Shown here piece by piece: positions 27,527 to 36,489 of a stretch of 64,000 nt of DNA. Position numbers and translations under genes: made by a program. The DNA is taken from NCBI RefSeq assembly GCF_027947535.2, contig NZ_JAAGKO020000015.1:1-64000 (forward strand), written 5' to 3'. This stretch comes from Streptantibioticus silvisoli (GTDB lineage: Bacteria > Actinomycetota > Actinomycetes > Streptomycetales > Streptomycetaceae). Below the pieces are notes generated by a model, which worked only from the letters and a program-made list of their open reading frames with translations, was not told the origin of the DNA and searched no databases. Position 1 is the stretch's first letter. Each line of letters opens with the position of its first letter.

Positions 27527-29172
27527 GTACCACCGAACACGCGACGGACGATGTGACCGCCCGCCGGGGCAAGGCCCCCGCGGGCGAGAAGATCGCCGAC
27601 TGGGCCGACGGACGGCTGGGCATCTACGGCCTGGCCAAGGCCAACATGCGCAAGATCTTCCCGGACCACTGGTCCTTCATGCTCGGCGAGATCTGCCTCT
27701 ACAGCTTCGTCATCATCATCCTCACGGGTGTGTACCTGACGCTGTTCTTCCACCCGAGCATGCAGGAGGTGACCTACAGCGGCCCGTACGTGCCGCTCCA
27801 GGGCATCCGCATGTCCGAGGCGTTCAACTCGACGATGAACATCAGCTTCGAGGTGCGCGGCGGTCTGCTGATCCGGCAGATCCACCACTGGGCGGCGCTG
27901 GTCTTCCTGGCCGGCATGTTCGTCCACATGATGCGGGTGTTCTTCACCGGCGCGTTCCGCAAGCCGCGCGAGGTCAACTGGCTGTTCGGCTTCCTGCTGT
28001 TCGTGCTGGGCATGTTCACCGGCTTCACCGGCTACTCGCTGCCCGACGACCTGCTGTCCGGCACCGGCGTGCGGTTCATGGAAGGCGCGATCCTGTCGGT
28101 GCCGATCGTCGGTACCTACCTGTCGTTCTTCCTGTTCGGCGGGCAGTTCCCGGGCAACGACTTCGTCTCGCGGTTCTACTCGATCCACATCCTGCTGCTG
28201 CCGGGCATCATGGCCGGCCTGCTGGTGGCGCACCTGATCCTGGTCTTCTACCACAAGCACACGCAGTTCGCCGGTCCCGGCAAGAACGAGAAGAACGTCG
28301 TCGGCATGCCGCTGCTGCCGGTGTACATGGCGAAGGCCGGCGGTTTCTTCTTCCTGGTCTTCGGCGTCATCGCGATCATCGCGGCGATCGCCTCGATCAA
28401 CCCGATCTGGGAGTTCGGCCCGTACCGGCCCGACCAGGTCTCCACCGGCGCCCAGCCCGACTGGTACATGGGCTTCTCCGAGGGCCTGATCCGGGCGATG
28501 CCCGGCTGGGAGATCAACTTCTGGGGCCATACGCTCCAGTTGGGCGTCTTCATCCCGCTGGGCCTGCTCTTCCCGGCGGTGCTGACCGTCATCGCGATCT
28601 GGCCGTTCCTGGAGTCGTGGGTCAGCGGCGACAAGCGCGAGCACCACATCCTGGACCGCCCGCGCAACGCGCCGGTGCGCACCGGGTTCGGTGTCGGCTG
28701 GATCACCTGGTACATGGTCTGCCTGATCGGCGGCGGCAACGACATCCTGGCCACCCACTTCCACCTGTCGATCAACGACGTCACGTGGTTCGTGCGGATC
28801 GCCTTCTTCGTTGCCCCCGTCCTGGCGTTCATCGTCACCAAGCGGGTCTGCCTCGGCCTTCAGCGGCGTGACCGCGACAAGGTGCTGCACGGTCGCGAGA
28901 CCGGCGTCATCAAGCGGCTGCCGCACGGCGAGTTCATCGAGATCCACGAACCGCTGGACCAGGGCAAGGTCTTCACCCTCACCGCGCACGAGCAGCCCGC
29001 CCCGGCGGAGATCGGCCCCGAGGTCGACGAGAACGGTGTCGAGCGCAAGGTCGACCCGCTCACCAAGCTGCGCGCCAAGCTGGCCGAGGGCATGTACGGC
29101 GAGGGAAGCCACATCCCGAAGCCGACCCCCGAGGAGCACGCGGAGATCACCAGCGGACACGGTCACCACTGA
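27523..29172 (+). CDS. qcrB: Cytochrome b subunit of the bcc complex
   Basis: 549-aa membrane protein holding two b haems and the quinol sites. Seen: haem ligands in [11 protein letters not shown] with [11 protein letters not shown], and in [10 protein letters not shown] with [12 protein letters not shown]; the C-terminal 110-residue extension (after about residue 440) is the soluble tail typical of actinobacterial QcrB. It starts within the qcrA stop (ATGA). A hairpin with partial T-poor tail follows at 29205. Confidence 0.97.
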   Translation: MSTTEHATDDVTARRGKAPAGEKIADWADGRLGIYGLAKANMRKIFPDHWSFMLGEICLYSFVIIILTGVYLTLFFHPSMQEVTYSGPYVPLQGIRMSEAFNSTMNISFEVRGGLLIRQIHHWAALVFLAGMFVHMMRVFFTGAFRKPREVNWLFGFLLFVLGMFTGFTGYSLPDDLLSGTGVRFMEGAILSVPIVGTYLSFFLFGGQFPGNDFVSRFYSIHILLLPGIMAGLLVAHLILVFYHKHTQFAGPGKNEKNVVGMPLLPVYMAKAGGFFFLVFGVIAIIAAIASINPIWEFGPYRPDQVSTGAQPDWYMGFSEGLIRAMPGWEINFWGHTLQLGVFIPLGLLFPAVLTVIAIWPFLESWVSGDKREHHILDRPRNAPVRTGFGVGWITWYMVCLIGGGNDILATHFHLSINDVTWFVRIAFFVAPVLAFIVTKRVCLGLQRRDRDKVLHGRETGVIKRLPHGEFIEIHEPLDQGKVFTLTAHEQPAPAEIGPEVDENGVERKVDPLTKLRAKLAEGMYGEGSHIPKPTPEEHAEITSGHGHH

Positions 29173-29204
29173 CCCGACCCCGCGTCAGCGCGAAGCGTCA
29201 CCCC

Positions 29205-29245
29205 GAAGGCCCCGCCGGACCGCCACAGTCCGCACCGGGGCCTTC
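29205..29245 (+). terminator. Hairpin after qcrB
   Basis: GAAGGCCCCG pairs with CGGGGCCTTC (29205-29214 with 29236-29245), with an inner GGAC/GTCC pair and a small bulge. The remaining gap to trpD (29246-29588) is GC-rich with scattered GGCGG repeats and no gene that I can support. Confidence 0.7.
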
Positions 29246-29588
29246 GGGCTGTCCGGGGTCGGGTCGTTCCCTCCGGGCTGTCCGCAGCCCGGCCGGGACG
29301 CCTTCCAGCGGCACGGAGGGGGCCGCCGGCGGCGCGGACGGGGGTTCCGCCGCCGGTGCGCAGGCGGGTGCGGCACCGGGCGTCAACGGCGCTCCGCCGC
29401 CGGCGGGGACGGCGTCCGCCACCGGCGCCGGCGCCCCCGCGGACGGCGTGCCGGGGCGTCGGTGGAACGCCGCACCGGGGCGTTTCGATCATCGTCGGAC
29501 CATCGTACGAACATGGGCCCGCGGTGCCCGCCGCGATCGATACGCTGTGCCGCAGGCATCCCGTCCCCCGCACACCCCAGGAGCGGCC

Positions 29589-30653
29589 ATGAGCGCGCAG
29601 ACCCCCGCCGGAGTCGACAGCGTGGCGGACCGCAGCTGGCCGGACGTCCTGACCGACCTGCTCGACGGCCGCGACCTGACCGCCGACGACACCGCGTGGG
29701 CGATGGACGAGATCATGACCGGCTCCGCCACCGACACGCAGATCGCCGCCTTCAGCGTGGCGCTGCGGGCCAAGGGCGAGACCGTCGGCGAGGTCTCCGG
29801 CATGGTGCGCACCATGTACGCGCACGCCAACGTCATCGAGGTGCCCGGCCGCACCGTCGACATCGTCGGCACCGGCGGCGACCGGTCCGGCACCGTCAAC
29901 ATCTCCACCATGTCGGCGATCGTGGTGGCCGGCACCGGCGCGAAGGTCGTCAAGCACGGCAACCGGGCGGCGTCCTCGCGCAGCGGCGCCTCCGACGTCC
30001 TGGCCCACCTCGGCGTCAACCTCGACGTGTCCCCGCAACGGGTGGTCGAGATCGCCGAGGAGGCCGGCATCACCTACTGCCCGGCGGTGCGGTTCCACCC
30101 GGCGCTGCGGTACGCGGCCCGGGCCCGCGGCGAGATGGGCATCGCCACCGTCTTCAACTTCCTCGGCCCGCTCACCAACCCCGCCCGGGTCCGCGCCCAG
30201 GCCACCGGCGTCGCCAGCGCCCGGATGGCCCCGATCCTGGCCGGCGTGCTGGCCGAACGCGGCTCGTCCGCCCTGGTCTTCCGCGGCGACGACGGGCTGG
30301 ACGAACTCACCACCACCGACACCTCGCAGGTGTGGCTGGTGCGCGACGGCAAGGTCGACCAGGTCGCCTTCGACCCGCGCGACGTCGGCCTGGACCTGGT
30401 CCCGGTCGAGGCGCTGCGCGGCGCCGACCCGGCGTACAACGCGGCCGTCGCCCGCCGCCTGCTGGCCGGCGAGGCCGGCCCGGTGCGCGACGCGGTGCTG
30501 CTCAACTCGGCCGCCGCGCTGGCCGCCCTGGACCCCACCGACGAGCCGCTGGAGCGGCGGATCTCGGTCGGCATGGCCGCGGCGGCCCGGTCGCTGGAGA
30601 CCGGGGCCGCCGAGGCGGTCCTGGAACGCTGGGTGGCGGCCGGCCGCGCCTGA
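29589..30653 (+). CDS. trpD: Anthranilate phosphoribosyltransferase
   Basis: Transfers phosphoribosyl to anthranilate in tryptophan synthesis. 354 aa. Seen: [18 protein letters not shown] for PRPP binding, [19 protein letters not shown], and [21 protein letters not shown] 6 nt upstream supports ATG at 29589. No other trp genes are adjacent; Streptomyces commonly has a free-standing trpD at this location downstream of qcrB. Confidence 0.96.
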   Translation: MSAQTPAGVDSVADRSWPDVLTDLLDGRDLTADDTAWAMDEIMTGSATDTQIAAFSVALRAKGETVGEVSGMVRTMYAHANVIEVPGRTVDIVGTGGDRSGTVNISTMSAIVVAGTGAKVVKHGNRAASSRSGASDVLAHLGVNLDVSPQRVVEIAEEAGITYCPAVRFHPALRYAARARGEMGIATVFNFLGPLTNPARVRAQATGVASARMAPILAGVLAERGSSALVFRGDDGLDELTTTDTSQVWLVRDGKVDQVAFDPRDVGLDLVPVEALRGADPAYNAAVARRLLAGEAGPVRDAVLLNSAAALAALDPTDEPLERRISVGMAAAARSLETGAAEAVLERWVAAGRA

Positions 30654-30666
30654 GGTCTTCTCGCAT

Positions 30667-30699
30667 GGTGGAACGGGCGGTGCCACCGCCCGTTCCACC
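30667..30699 (+). terminator. Terminator of trpD
   Basis: Perfect 15-bp stem GGTGGAACGGGCGGT (30667-30681) with 30685-30699 and a 3-nt loop, followed by a T-containing stretch. Separates trpD from the riboswitch leader. Confidence 0.9.
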
Positions 30700-30716
30700 T
30701 GTTAATGTCTTGGCCA

Positions 30717-30829
30717 GGTCACGAGTGACAGCAATCAAGCCCCGGCTCGCTGTCCGGCAACCCTCCGTCCGTGGCGGGGTGCCCCGGGTGATGACCAGGT
30801 CGTGCGCAGCAAGGCGTGCGGCAAGCGCG
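30717..30829 (+). ncRNA. SAM-IV riboswitch
   Basis: Recognised from conserved segments in order: P1 arm GGTCA (30717-30721) closing with TGACC (30792-30796), the core ATCAAGCCCCGGCT, CCGGCAACCCTCC, GTGGCGGGGTGCCCCGGGTGATGACC (read in parts), then the downstream hairpin and GCGGCAAG end that form the SAM-IV pseudoknot. It leads into the class V aminotransferase gene, consistent with S-adenosylmethionine control of sulfur amino acid genes. A hairpin around 30839-30867 may be the expression platform. Confidence 0.88.
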
Positions 30830-30876
30830 GACCCCTCGCGTATCCACCAGGGGTCCTGGTCCACGCGGGAGCTCCC

Positions 30877-30897
30877 TTGAGCAAGCGAATGCGCTAG
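30877..30897 (+). CDS. Possible six-codon upstream ORF after the SAM-IV riboswitch
   Basis: TTG-AGC-AAG-CGA-ATG-CGC-TAG would encode MSKRMR. It has GGGAG 5 nt upstream, embedded in the palindrome GGGAGCTCCC, and is in frame with the main gene 180 bp further on but closed by TAG. It could couple riboswitch state to translation, or be chance. Confidence 0.3.
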   Translation: MSKRMR

Positions 30898-31077
30898 GCC
30901 GTTCCGGCCACCTGGTTCCCCGTCGTCCCGTACCCCGTCGTCCGGGGACCCGGAACCGTGCCGCCTCGTCGAACGGCCCTCACCGCAGCCACCCCTTCGA
31001 GGGGTTCCTCCGCCACGTCCCGCGCCGTGCCCACCCCGGCGCCGGGTCGACTCCGCCCACGCTCACGGGAGTTCGCC

Positions 31078-32466
31078 ATGCCCGCACCCATCCTGTCCAT
31101 CCTCGCCGCCGGTTCCGCCCGCACCGCCGCGCGTCCGTCCACCGTCGTCTCCACCGAGGTCATCGAGGCCCCCGCCGCACCGCTGCCGGTGCTCGGCGAC
31201 GGCGTCACGGTGCCGCTGGCGGACGGCGGCGAGGTGGAGTACGCCGCGCTGGACTACGCCGCCAGCGCCCCGGCGCTGCGCCGGGTGTGGGACGACGTGG
31301 CCGCCTACCTGCCCTACTACGGCAGCGTGCACCGCGGCGCCGGACACCTGTCGCAGCTGTCGACCGACCTGTTCGAGGCCAGCCGCGCCGAGGTCGCCCG
31401 GTTCCTCGGCTGCCGCCCCGACGACCAGGTGGTCTTCACCCGCTCCACCACCGACTCGCTCAACCTGCTGGCGGCCGCCCTGCCGTCCGGCACCGAGGTG
31501 TTCGTCTTCGAGACCGAGCACCACGCCGCGCTGCTGCCGTGGCGCAGCCGGTCCGACTGCCGGGTCTGCTACCTGCCCGCGCCGCGCTCCCCGCGCGAGG
31601 CGGTCCGCGTCCTGACCGAGGCGCTGACCGTCCGGCGCGGCGACGGCCCGGCGCTGGTGTGCGTCACCGGCGCCTCCAACGTCACCGGCGAGCTGTGGCC
31701 GGTGCGCGAACTGGCCGCCGCCGCGCACGCCGCCGGCGCCCGGCTGGTGCTGGACGCCGCCCAACTCGCCCCGCACCACCCGGTGGACGTCACCGCGCTG
31801 GGCGCCGACTGGGTGGCGTTCTCCGGGCACAAGCTCTACGCGCCGTTCGGCGCCGGTGTGCTGGCCGGCCGGGCGGACTGGCTGCGGGCGGCGCCGCCCT
31901 ACCTGGCCGGCGGCGGCGCCAGCCGGACCGTCACCCGGGACGCGGCCGGCCGGGTCGACGTCGGCTGGCACGAGACGGTGGCCCGGCACGAGGCCGGCTC
32001 GCCCAACGTCGTCGGCGCCTACGCCATCGCCGCCGCCTGCCGGGCGCTGCGCGAGGCCGGCCACGGCGCGCTGGCCGCCCGCGAACGCCTGCTGGTCGAC
32101 CGGGTGCTCACCGGCCTGGCCGCGATCCCCGGCGCCCGGGTGCTGTCGCTGTTCGGCGCGGGGGCGGAACGCGTCGGCGTCATCTCGTTCGTGGTCGACG
32201 GCCACGACAGCTCCCGGCTGGCCACCGCGCTGTCGGACCGGTACGGCATCGGGGTGCGCGACGGGCTGTTCTGCGCCCACCCGCTGGTGCGGCTGCTGCT
32301 GGACGGCGCCCCGGACGCCCCCGCGGAGTGCGGCACCCCCGGCGACGGCCAGGGCGAACGGCCGCTGAGCGCGATCCGGGTCAGCTTCGGGGCCGGCACG
32401 CCGGACGAGCACGTCGAGCGGTTCCTGACCGCGCTGGCCGAACTGGTGGCGCCGACGGCGGCCTGA
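31078..32466 (+). CDS. Class V PLP-dependent aminotransferase (desulfurase-like)
   Basis: 462 aa. Seen: LDYAASAPALRRVWD near the N-terminus, FEASRAEVARFLGC, the aspartate in LVLDAAQLAPHHPVD, and the PLP lysine in FSGHKLYAPFG. The last third (FGAGAERVGVISFVVDGHDSS, RDGLFCAHPLV) follows the SufS/CsdA-like fold, with a cysteine in LFCAHPL at the position where desulfurases carry a mobile-loop cysteine, but substrate is not certain. SAM-IV control suggests a role in sulfur amino acid metabolism. GGGAG at 6 nt supports ATG at 31078. Confidence 0.85.
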   Translation: MPAPILSILAAGSARTAARPSTVVSTEVIEAPAAPLPVLGDGVTVPLADGGEVEYAALDYAASAPALRRVWDDVAAYLPYYGSVHRGAGHLSQLSTDLFEASRAEVARFLGCRPDDQVVFTRSTTDSLNLLAAALPSGTEVFVFETEHHAALLPWRSRSDCRVCYLPAPRSPREAVRVLTEALTVRRGDGPALVCVTGASNVTGELWPVRELAAAAHAAGARLVLDAAQLAPHHPVDVTALGADWVAFSGHKLYAPFGAGVLAGRADWLRAAPPYLAGGGASRTVTRDAAGRVDVGWHETVARHEAGSPNVVGAYAIAAACRALREAGHGALAARERLLVDRVLTGLAAIPGARVLSLFGAGAERVGVISFVVDGHDSSRLATALSDRYGIGVRDGLFCAHPLVRLLLDGAPDAPAECGTPGDGQGERPLSAIRVSFGAGTPDEHVERFLTALAELVAPTAA

Positions 32467-32574
32467 CGGCGGGCGGCGCCGGGGCCAACGCCGTTGCCGG
32501 TGACGGGTGTTGACGCGGGAGGTGCCGGGCACGGGTGACCGGTGGCGGCACCGGTGCCGTGGGAGCCGGGCGGG

Positions 32575-32856
32575 TCAGCCTTCGAGGCCGATGGCGAAGG
32601 CGGACTCCAGGTCGTGCTGGGAGTACGTGCGGAACGCCACGTGCGTGTCGGTGCCGGCCACCCCGGCGATCTTGCTGATCCGGCCCGGGATGACGTCGGC
32701 CAGGTCGTCGTGCCGGGCCACCCGCACCAGCGCGACCAGGTCGTAGGTGCCGGTGACCGAGTAGACCTCGCTGACGTGTTCCAGCGCGGCGATCGACTCG
32801 GCGATCTCCGGAATGCGGTCGACATCCGTCTTGATGAGCACGATCGCGGTGATCAC
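32575..32856 (-). CDS. Stand-alone Lrp/AsnC ligand-binding (RAM) domain protein
   Basis: 93 aa starting MITAIVLIKTDVDRIPEIAESI, with VYSVTGTYDLVALVRV and TDTHVAFRTYSQ, the core of the Lrp effector domain, and no helix-turn-helix. Such proteins form oligomers that may bind amino acids. GTG start overlaps the rhomboid gene's stop (4 bp), so it is translationally coupled to it. Confidence 0.88.
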   Translation of the reverse strand: MITAIVLIKTDVDRIPEIAESIAALEHVSEVYSVTGTYDLVALVRVARHDDLADVIPGRISKIAGVAGTDTHVAFRTYSQHDLESAFAIGLEG

Positions 32857-33683
32857 GGCTGGCTGTCTCCTCGGGTCGCGGCTTGCGGGGTCAGCTTAGA
32901 CCGCTCCCGGTAGGCCGCCGCCGCGCACAGGAAGCCGAAGCCGAACCCGATGACGTGGGCCAGATAGGCGACCCCGGGCGCGGCCTGCGCGGTGCGCGAG
33001 GCGAACCACTGGAGGGCGAACCAGAACCCCAGCACCAGCCACGCGGGGAACCGCAGCGGCAGGAACAGCAGGAACGGCAGCAGGCTGGTGACCCGGGCGC
33101 GCGGATACAGGAAGAGGAACGCGCCCAGCACCCCGGCGATCGCCCCCGACGCGCCGATCAGCGTCTGCGTCGACCCGGCGTGCCCGTAGGCGTAGCCGTA
33201 CGTGGCGACGTACCCGGCCACCAGGTAGAACACCGCGTACCGCGTCCGGCCCACCCGGTCCTCCACCGCCGGGCCGAAGACGAACAGGAAGAGCATGTTG
33301 CCCAGCAGGTGCGTCCAGCCGCCGTGCACGAACAGCGCGGTCAGCACCGACAGCGCCGGCAGCTTCCCCGACGGGCCGCCCGCCCGGCAGCCGGCCGGCA
33401 GCGACAGCGCGTCCGGCGGCAGCGCCCCGTGCCACAGCTCGGAGGGGATCACCCCCCAGCGCGCGAAGTACCCGGCCTGCGCGCACAGTTGGTCGTGCCC
33501 GGAGCCGTAGACCGGGTCCAGTCCGGCGACCGGGCCGACCAGGAACGCCAGCACGCACAGCCCGATGAGCGTGTACGTCACGAGCGGCGGGCGGTCCGGC
33601 GCGAGGGGCTCGCCGCAGCGTGCGCCGGGCGGTTCGGCGGGGCCGGCGGCGGCCGGACGGCCGGGGGAGCGGCGTGACAGCAT
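32853..33683 (-). CDS. Rhomboid-family intramembrane serine protease
   Basis: 276 aa with about six membrane helices. Seen: the HGGWTHLLGNMLFLFVFG segment (usual rhomboid HxxxN region), catalytic serine in IGASGAIAGVLGAF, and the catalytic histidine in LAHVIGFGFGFL. A hydrophilic loop with cysteines (DQLCAQAGYF, AGCRAGG) follows the first helix. ATG at 33683, weak ribosome-binding site. First gene of a two-gene unit with the Lrp-domain gene. Confidence 0.93.
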   Translation of the reverse strand: MLSRRSPGRPAAAGPAEPPGARCGEPLAPDRPPLVTYTLIGLCVLAFLVGPVAGLDPVYGSGHDQLCAQAGYFARWGVIPSELWHGALPPDALSLPAGCRAGGPSGKLPALSVLTALFVHGGWTHLLGNMLFLFVFGPAVEDRVGRTRYAVFYLVAGYVATYGYAYGHAGSTQTLIGASGAIAGVLGAFLFLYPRARVTSLLPFLLFLPLRFPAWLVLGFWFALQWFASRTAQAAPGVAYLAHVIGFGFGFLCAAAAYRERSKLTPQAATRGDSQP

Positions 33684-33903
33684 GATCCGATCATGACGTA
33701 ACGGACCTTGCGGACATATGCCGCCTCGCCGGGGCACCGCCCGCCCGCCGGCCGCCGGGCCGCCGTCTGCGCGACGGGGACCGGAGGCCGTAGGGTTGCC
33801 GGGTGCGCGGCCCACGCGTCCCGGTGCCGCCGTGCGGGCCGGGCGGACGGAGCGCGCGGAGTACCGCGTTCAGCGAGCCCGCCATGAAGGACGAGGAAGA
33901 ACG

Positions 33904-34158
33904 ATGCCGGTTCCCCTGCCCACGCAGACCACGCGCTGGCGCTGCACCTTGTGCGGCAATCTGACCCGCTTCGACGTCACGCGCTCCAGCCGCACCGTGG
34001 AGTACGTCCACCTCGACCTCACCGGCGTGCCGTCGGTGGAGGAGCGCCAGGTGCTCAGCGACACCGTGGAATCCGTGCGCTGCCGCTGGTGCAACACCGC
34101 CGACCGGATCGAGCTGGTGGAGCGCCCCTCGGCCGGACCTGGCACCGAACAGGTCTGA
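33904..34158 (+). CDS. Small zinc-ribbon protein
   Basis: 84 aa with two CxxC pairs, CTLCGNLTRFDV and VRCRWCNTADRI, about 47 residues apart, suggesting one zinc site. The middle TVEYVHLDLTGVPSVEE is predicted beta/alpha. AGGAAGA precedes the ATG. Conserved in Streptomyces as far as I recall, role unknown. It begins 75 bp before the NYN-domain gene and may share its transcript. Confidence 0.82.
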   Translation: MPVPLPTQTTRWRCTLCGNLTRFDVTRSSRTVEYVHLDLTGVPSVEERQVLSDTVESVRCRWCNTADRIELVERPSAGPGTEQV

Positions 34159-34233
34159 GGCCGCCCCGGGCGGGGACAATGGGGGGCGTACGGCAGGTAC
34201 GGCAGTGCCCCGGCAGAGCGGACGGAGTGACCG

Positions 34234-35808
34234 GTGGATCAAGCGGGCGGCAAGCGGCAGGCGGTTCCGGAGGACACCGCCGGTTCCGGCACGCCCGGCG
34301 GCGGCACGGGCGGACCCCCGGGCCCCGGTCCCACCCCGGCGGACGCCGCGCCCGACCCGCGGGCCACGGACGCCGCCGCCCCCGCCACGGACGATGATGC
34401 CCCCGCCACGAATACCGCCGTGCCCGCCGCGGATCACGCCGATGACGCCCCCGCGTCCGACCCCGCCCACCCCGACGCGCCCGACTCCGGTGACGCCGAG
34501 GAGACGCTGGACCGGCCGCTGCCGGAGGGTGTGCGGCACCGGGTCGTGACGATCGCGGCGGACGCCTTCGGCTCGCTGACCACCGCCGAACTCCCCACCC
34601 AGTTGCGGCAGTACGCGCGGTTCACCCCGACGCGGCGGGCGAAGTTCGCCGGCACCGCGCTGGCCGCCGCGCTGGAGGGCGACGCGCTGTTCCGGCAGCG
34701 CATCGCCGGCCGGCTGCGGGAGGCGCAGGCCGAGCTCGCCGCCGCGCTGGAGGCCGGGTCGCCGCCGCCGGCCGCCGACCCGCTGGACGTCGCCGCCGCC
34801 GCGTACCTGCTGCGCCCGCCCGGCTGGGCCAAGCTGGTCGCCGCCGCCGGCGAGGAGGCCGAACGCGCCCACGCCGACCACGTCGGTGAGGAGAACGCCC
34901 GCGAACTGGAGCGCCTGCGCGAGGAGTTGGCCGGCCTGCGGGCCGCCGCGCAGGAGGAGGGCCGGGCCGCCCGCGCCGAACTCGACGTGGTCCGCAAGGA
35001 GGCCGACGCGCTCCAGCGCAAACTGCGCGCCGCCGCCAGCGACCTGCGCCGCGGCGAGGCCGCGCTGCGCAAGCTGGAGGGCGAGCTGGACCGGGCCCGC
35101 GGTACGGCCGCCGCCGAGGTCGCCGCCTCCGACAGCGAGAACCGCCGGCTGCGCTCCCGGCTCGCGGAGGCCGAGGCCGCCCTGGAGGCCAGCCGCCGCG
35201 CGGTCCGCGAGGGCCGCAGCCTGGAGGACATGCGGCTGCGCCTGCTGCTGGACACCGTGCTGGAGGCCGCGCAGGGGCTGCGCCGCGAACTCGCGCTCGC
35301 CCCGGTGCAGGTGCGCCCGGCCGACACCGTCGACGCGGTCACCCCCGCCGCCATCAACCCGCGCGACATCGCCCGCCGCGCGCTGGCCGAGGACGACCCC
35401 CAACTGCTCGACCAGCTCCTGGCGTTGCCGCAGGCGCACCTGGTCGTCGACGGCTACAACGTGACCAAGACCGGCTACCCCACGCTCCCGCTGGAGAAGC
35501 AGCGGCTGCGGCTGCTGGGCGGACTGGCCGGCCTCGCCGCGCAGAGCGGCGCCGAGATCACCTGCGTCTTCGACGGCGCCGAACTGGCCACGCCGGTGCT
35601 GCTGGCGCCGCCGCGCGGGGTGCGGGTGCTGTTCAGCAAGCCCGGTGAGACCGCCGACGAGCTGATCCGGCGCCTGGTGCGCGCCGAACCGCCGGGCCGC
35701 CCGATCGTCGTGGTCTCCGCGGACCGGGAGGTCGCCGACGGCGTCGCCCGGGCCGGCGCCCGCCCGGTCGCCTCCACGCTGCTGCTGCGCCGGCTCTCGC
35801 GCATGTGA
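34234..35808 (+). CDS. NYN-domain protein (YacP-like putative RNase) with long coiled coil
   Basis: 524 aa. Residues 1-90 are Pro/Ala/Asp/Gly-rich and likely disordered; 95-190 is a helical domain (VRHRVVTIAADAFGSL, VAAAAYLLRPPGW); 215-350 is a strong coiled coil; 400-524 is a YacP-type NYN domain with LVVDGYNVTKTGYP, ITCVFDGAEL, FSKPGETADELI and VVSADREVADG, giving the acidic metal-binding residues of a PIN-like nuclease. A ribonuclease role is inferred from the family. GTG at 34234 follows GGACGGAG. Confidence 0.87.
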   Translation: MDQAGGKRQAVPEDTAGSGTPGGGTGGPPGPGPTPADAAPDPRATDAAAPATDDDAPATNTAVPAADHADDAPASDPAHPDAPDSGDAEETLDRPLPEGVRHRVVTIAADAFGSLTTAELPTQLRQYARFTPTRRAKFAGTALAAALEGDALFRQRIAGRLREAQAELAAALEAGSPPPAADPLDVAAAAYLLRPPGWAKLVAAAGEEAERAHADHVGEENARELERLREELAGLRAAAQEEGRAARAELDVVRKEADALQRKLRAAASDLRRGEAALRKLEGELDRARGTAAAEVAASDSENRRLRSRLAEAEAALEASRRAVREGRSLEDMRLRLLLDTVLEAAQGLRRELALAPVQVRPADTVDAVTPAAINPRDIARRALAEDDPQLLDQLLALPQAHLVVDGYNVTKTGYPTLPLEKQRLRLLGGLAGLAAQSGAEITCVFDGAELATPVLLAPPRGVRVLFSKPGETADELIRRLVRAEPPGRPIVVVSADREVADGVARAGARPVASTLLLRRLSRM

Positions 35809-36066
35809 CGTTCCCCCGGCGACGGCGACGGCGACGGCGATGGCAGCGACTGCGGCGGCAGCCACTGCGGCCGCGACCGTGACCCGGTCCGGGGCCGGGT
35901 CCAGAGCCCGGGGCGGTCGTGCGCCGGGCGTCGTGACCGCGGAATGTCCGGGTGCCGTTCCGATCCCGTTCACCCCGCGGTACAGCTTTTGCCACCAAGA
36001 CGTCCTATTTGGCCCGTACGGATATCCATCGCGCCTTTTATCGGTCGGTGTTGGGGCTTCGCGCGG

Positions 36067-36088
36067 CCATGTGAGACGCGACACATGG
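36067..36088. promoter_or_regulatory. CCATGTG/CACATGG inverted repeat
   Basis: Seven-base perfect arms around an 8-nt spacer in the AT-richer middle of the 681-bp spacer between the NYN gene and the NlpC/P60 gene. The start of that spacer (35818-35845) is a short (GGCGAC)n run. Could be an operator or a weak hairpin; function unknown. Confidence 0.35.
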
Positions 36089-36216
36089 TGAAATGCCGGT
36101 GCTCTACTCCGGTCGTTTTGCGGCCTGTTCGGTGGACGTAGAGTCAAATGACCGTCACGGGTCGTGGAGTGTCCGTAAAGAAGTCGTCTCCTGGACAAGT
36201 TTTTTCTCAGAAGGAT

Positions 36217-36243
36217 TTGAACCGATCACAACTTGGTTACTAG
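36217..36243 (+). promoter_or_regulatory. Candidate promoter of the c-di-AMP riboswitch transcript
   Basis: TTGAAC (36217-36222) and TACTAG (36238-36243), spacer 15 bp, lie in an AT-rich patch about 80 bp upstream of the riboswitch. The spacing is short, so this is tentative. Confidence 0.35.
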
Positions 36244-36319
36244 GGTCAGCTCGAACCACCGCGCAGTCGATCGTCCAACCGGATGACAGCGGGGGTTACC
36301 GCCGAGTCCGACGCGCCGG

Positions 36320-36466
36320 TCACGCTTTGCTGGGGATGCCGTCGCGCGGAGCCGGGGAACCAACGTTCCCGGGGTGAATCGGAGTCAGGCCGCGCCGGCC
36401 AGGGCGTGGTGAGACCTCGTAGGGCTTCTTCCGGCCCGAACCCGACAGCTCACCCGGTAGGCGGCC
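36320..36466 (+). ncRNA. c-di-AMP riboswitch (ydaO-yuaA)
   Basis: Recognised from conserved blocks: GCCGGGGAACC, the purine-rich CGGGGTGAATC, GTAGGGCTTCTTCCGG, then CCCGAACCCGACAGCT and CACCCGGTAGGCGG just before the ribosome-binding site. These match the ydaO consensus in order and spacing. It controls the NlpC/P60 hydrolase at 36490; family knowledge is that c-di-AMP represses such cell-wall hydrolase genes in actinobacteria. Confidence 0.9.
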
Positions 36467-36489
36467 GCTGGAAGAAGGAGCTCGCCCCC

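Noticed and set aside
29198-29422. Minus-strand Ala/Pro-rich 74-aa ORF between qcrB and trpD
   Set aside because: Low-complexity, no ribosome site, and it crosses the qcrB terminator.
35818-35845. (GGCGAC)n run as a regulatory site
   Set aside because: Short simple-sequence run in a GC-rich spacer; nothing beyond composition supports a function.
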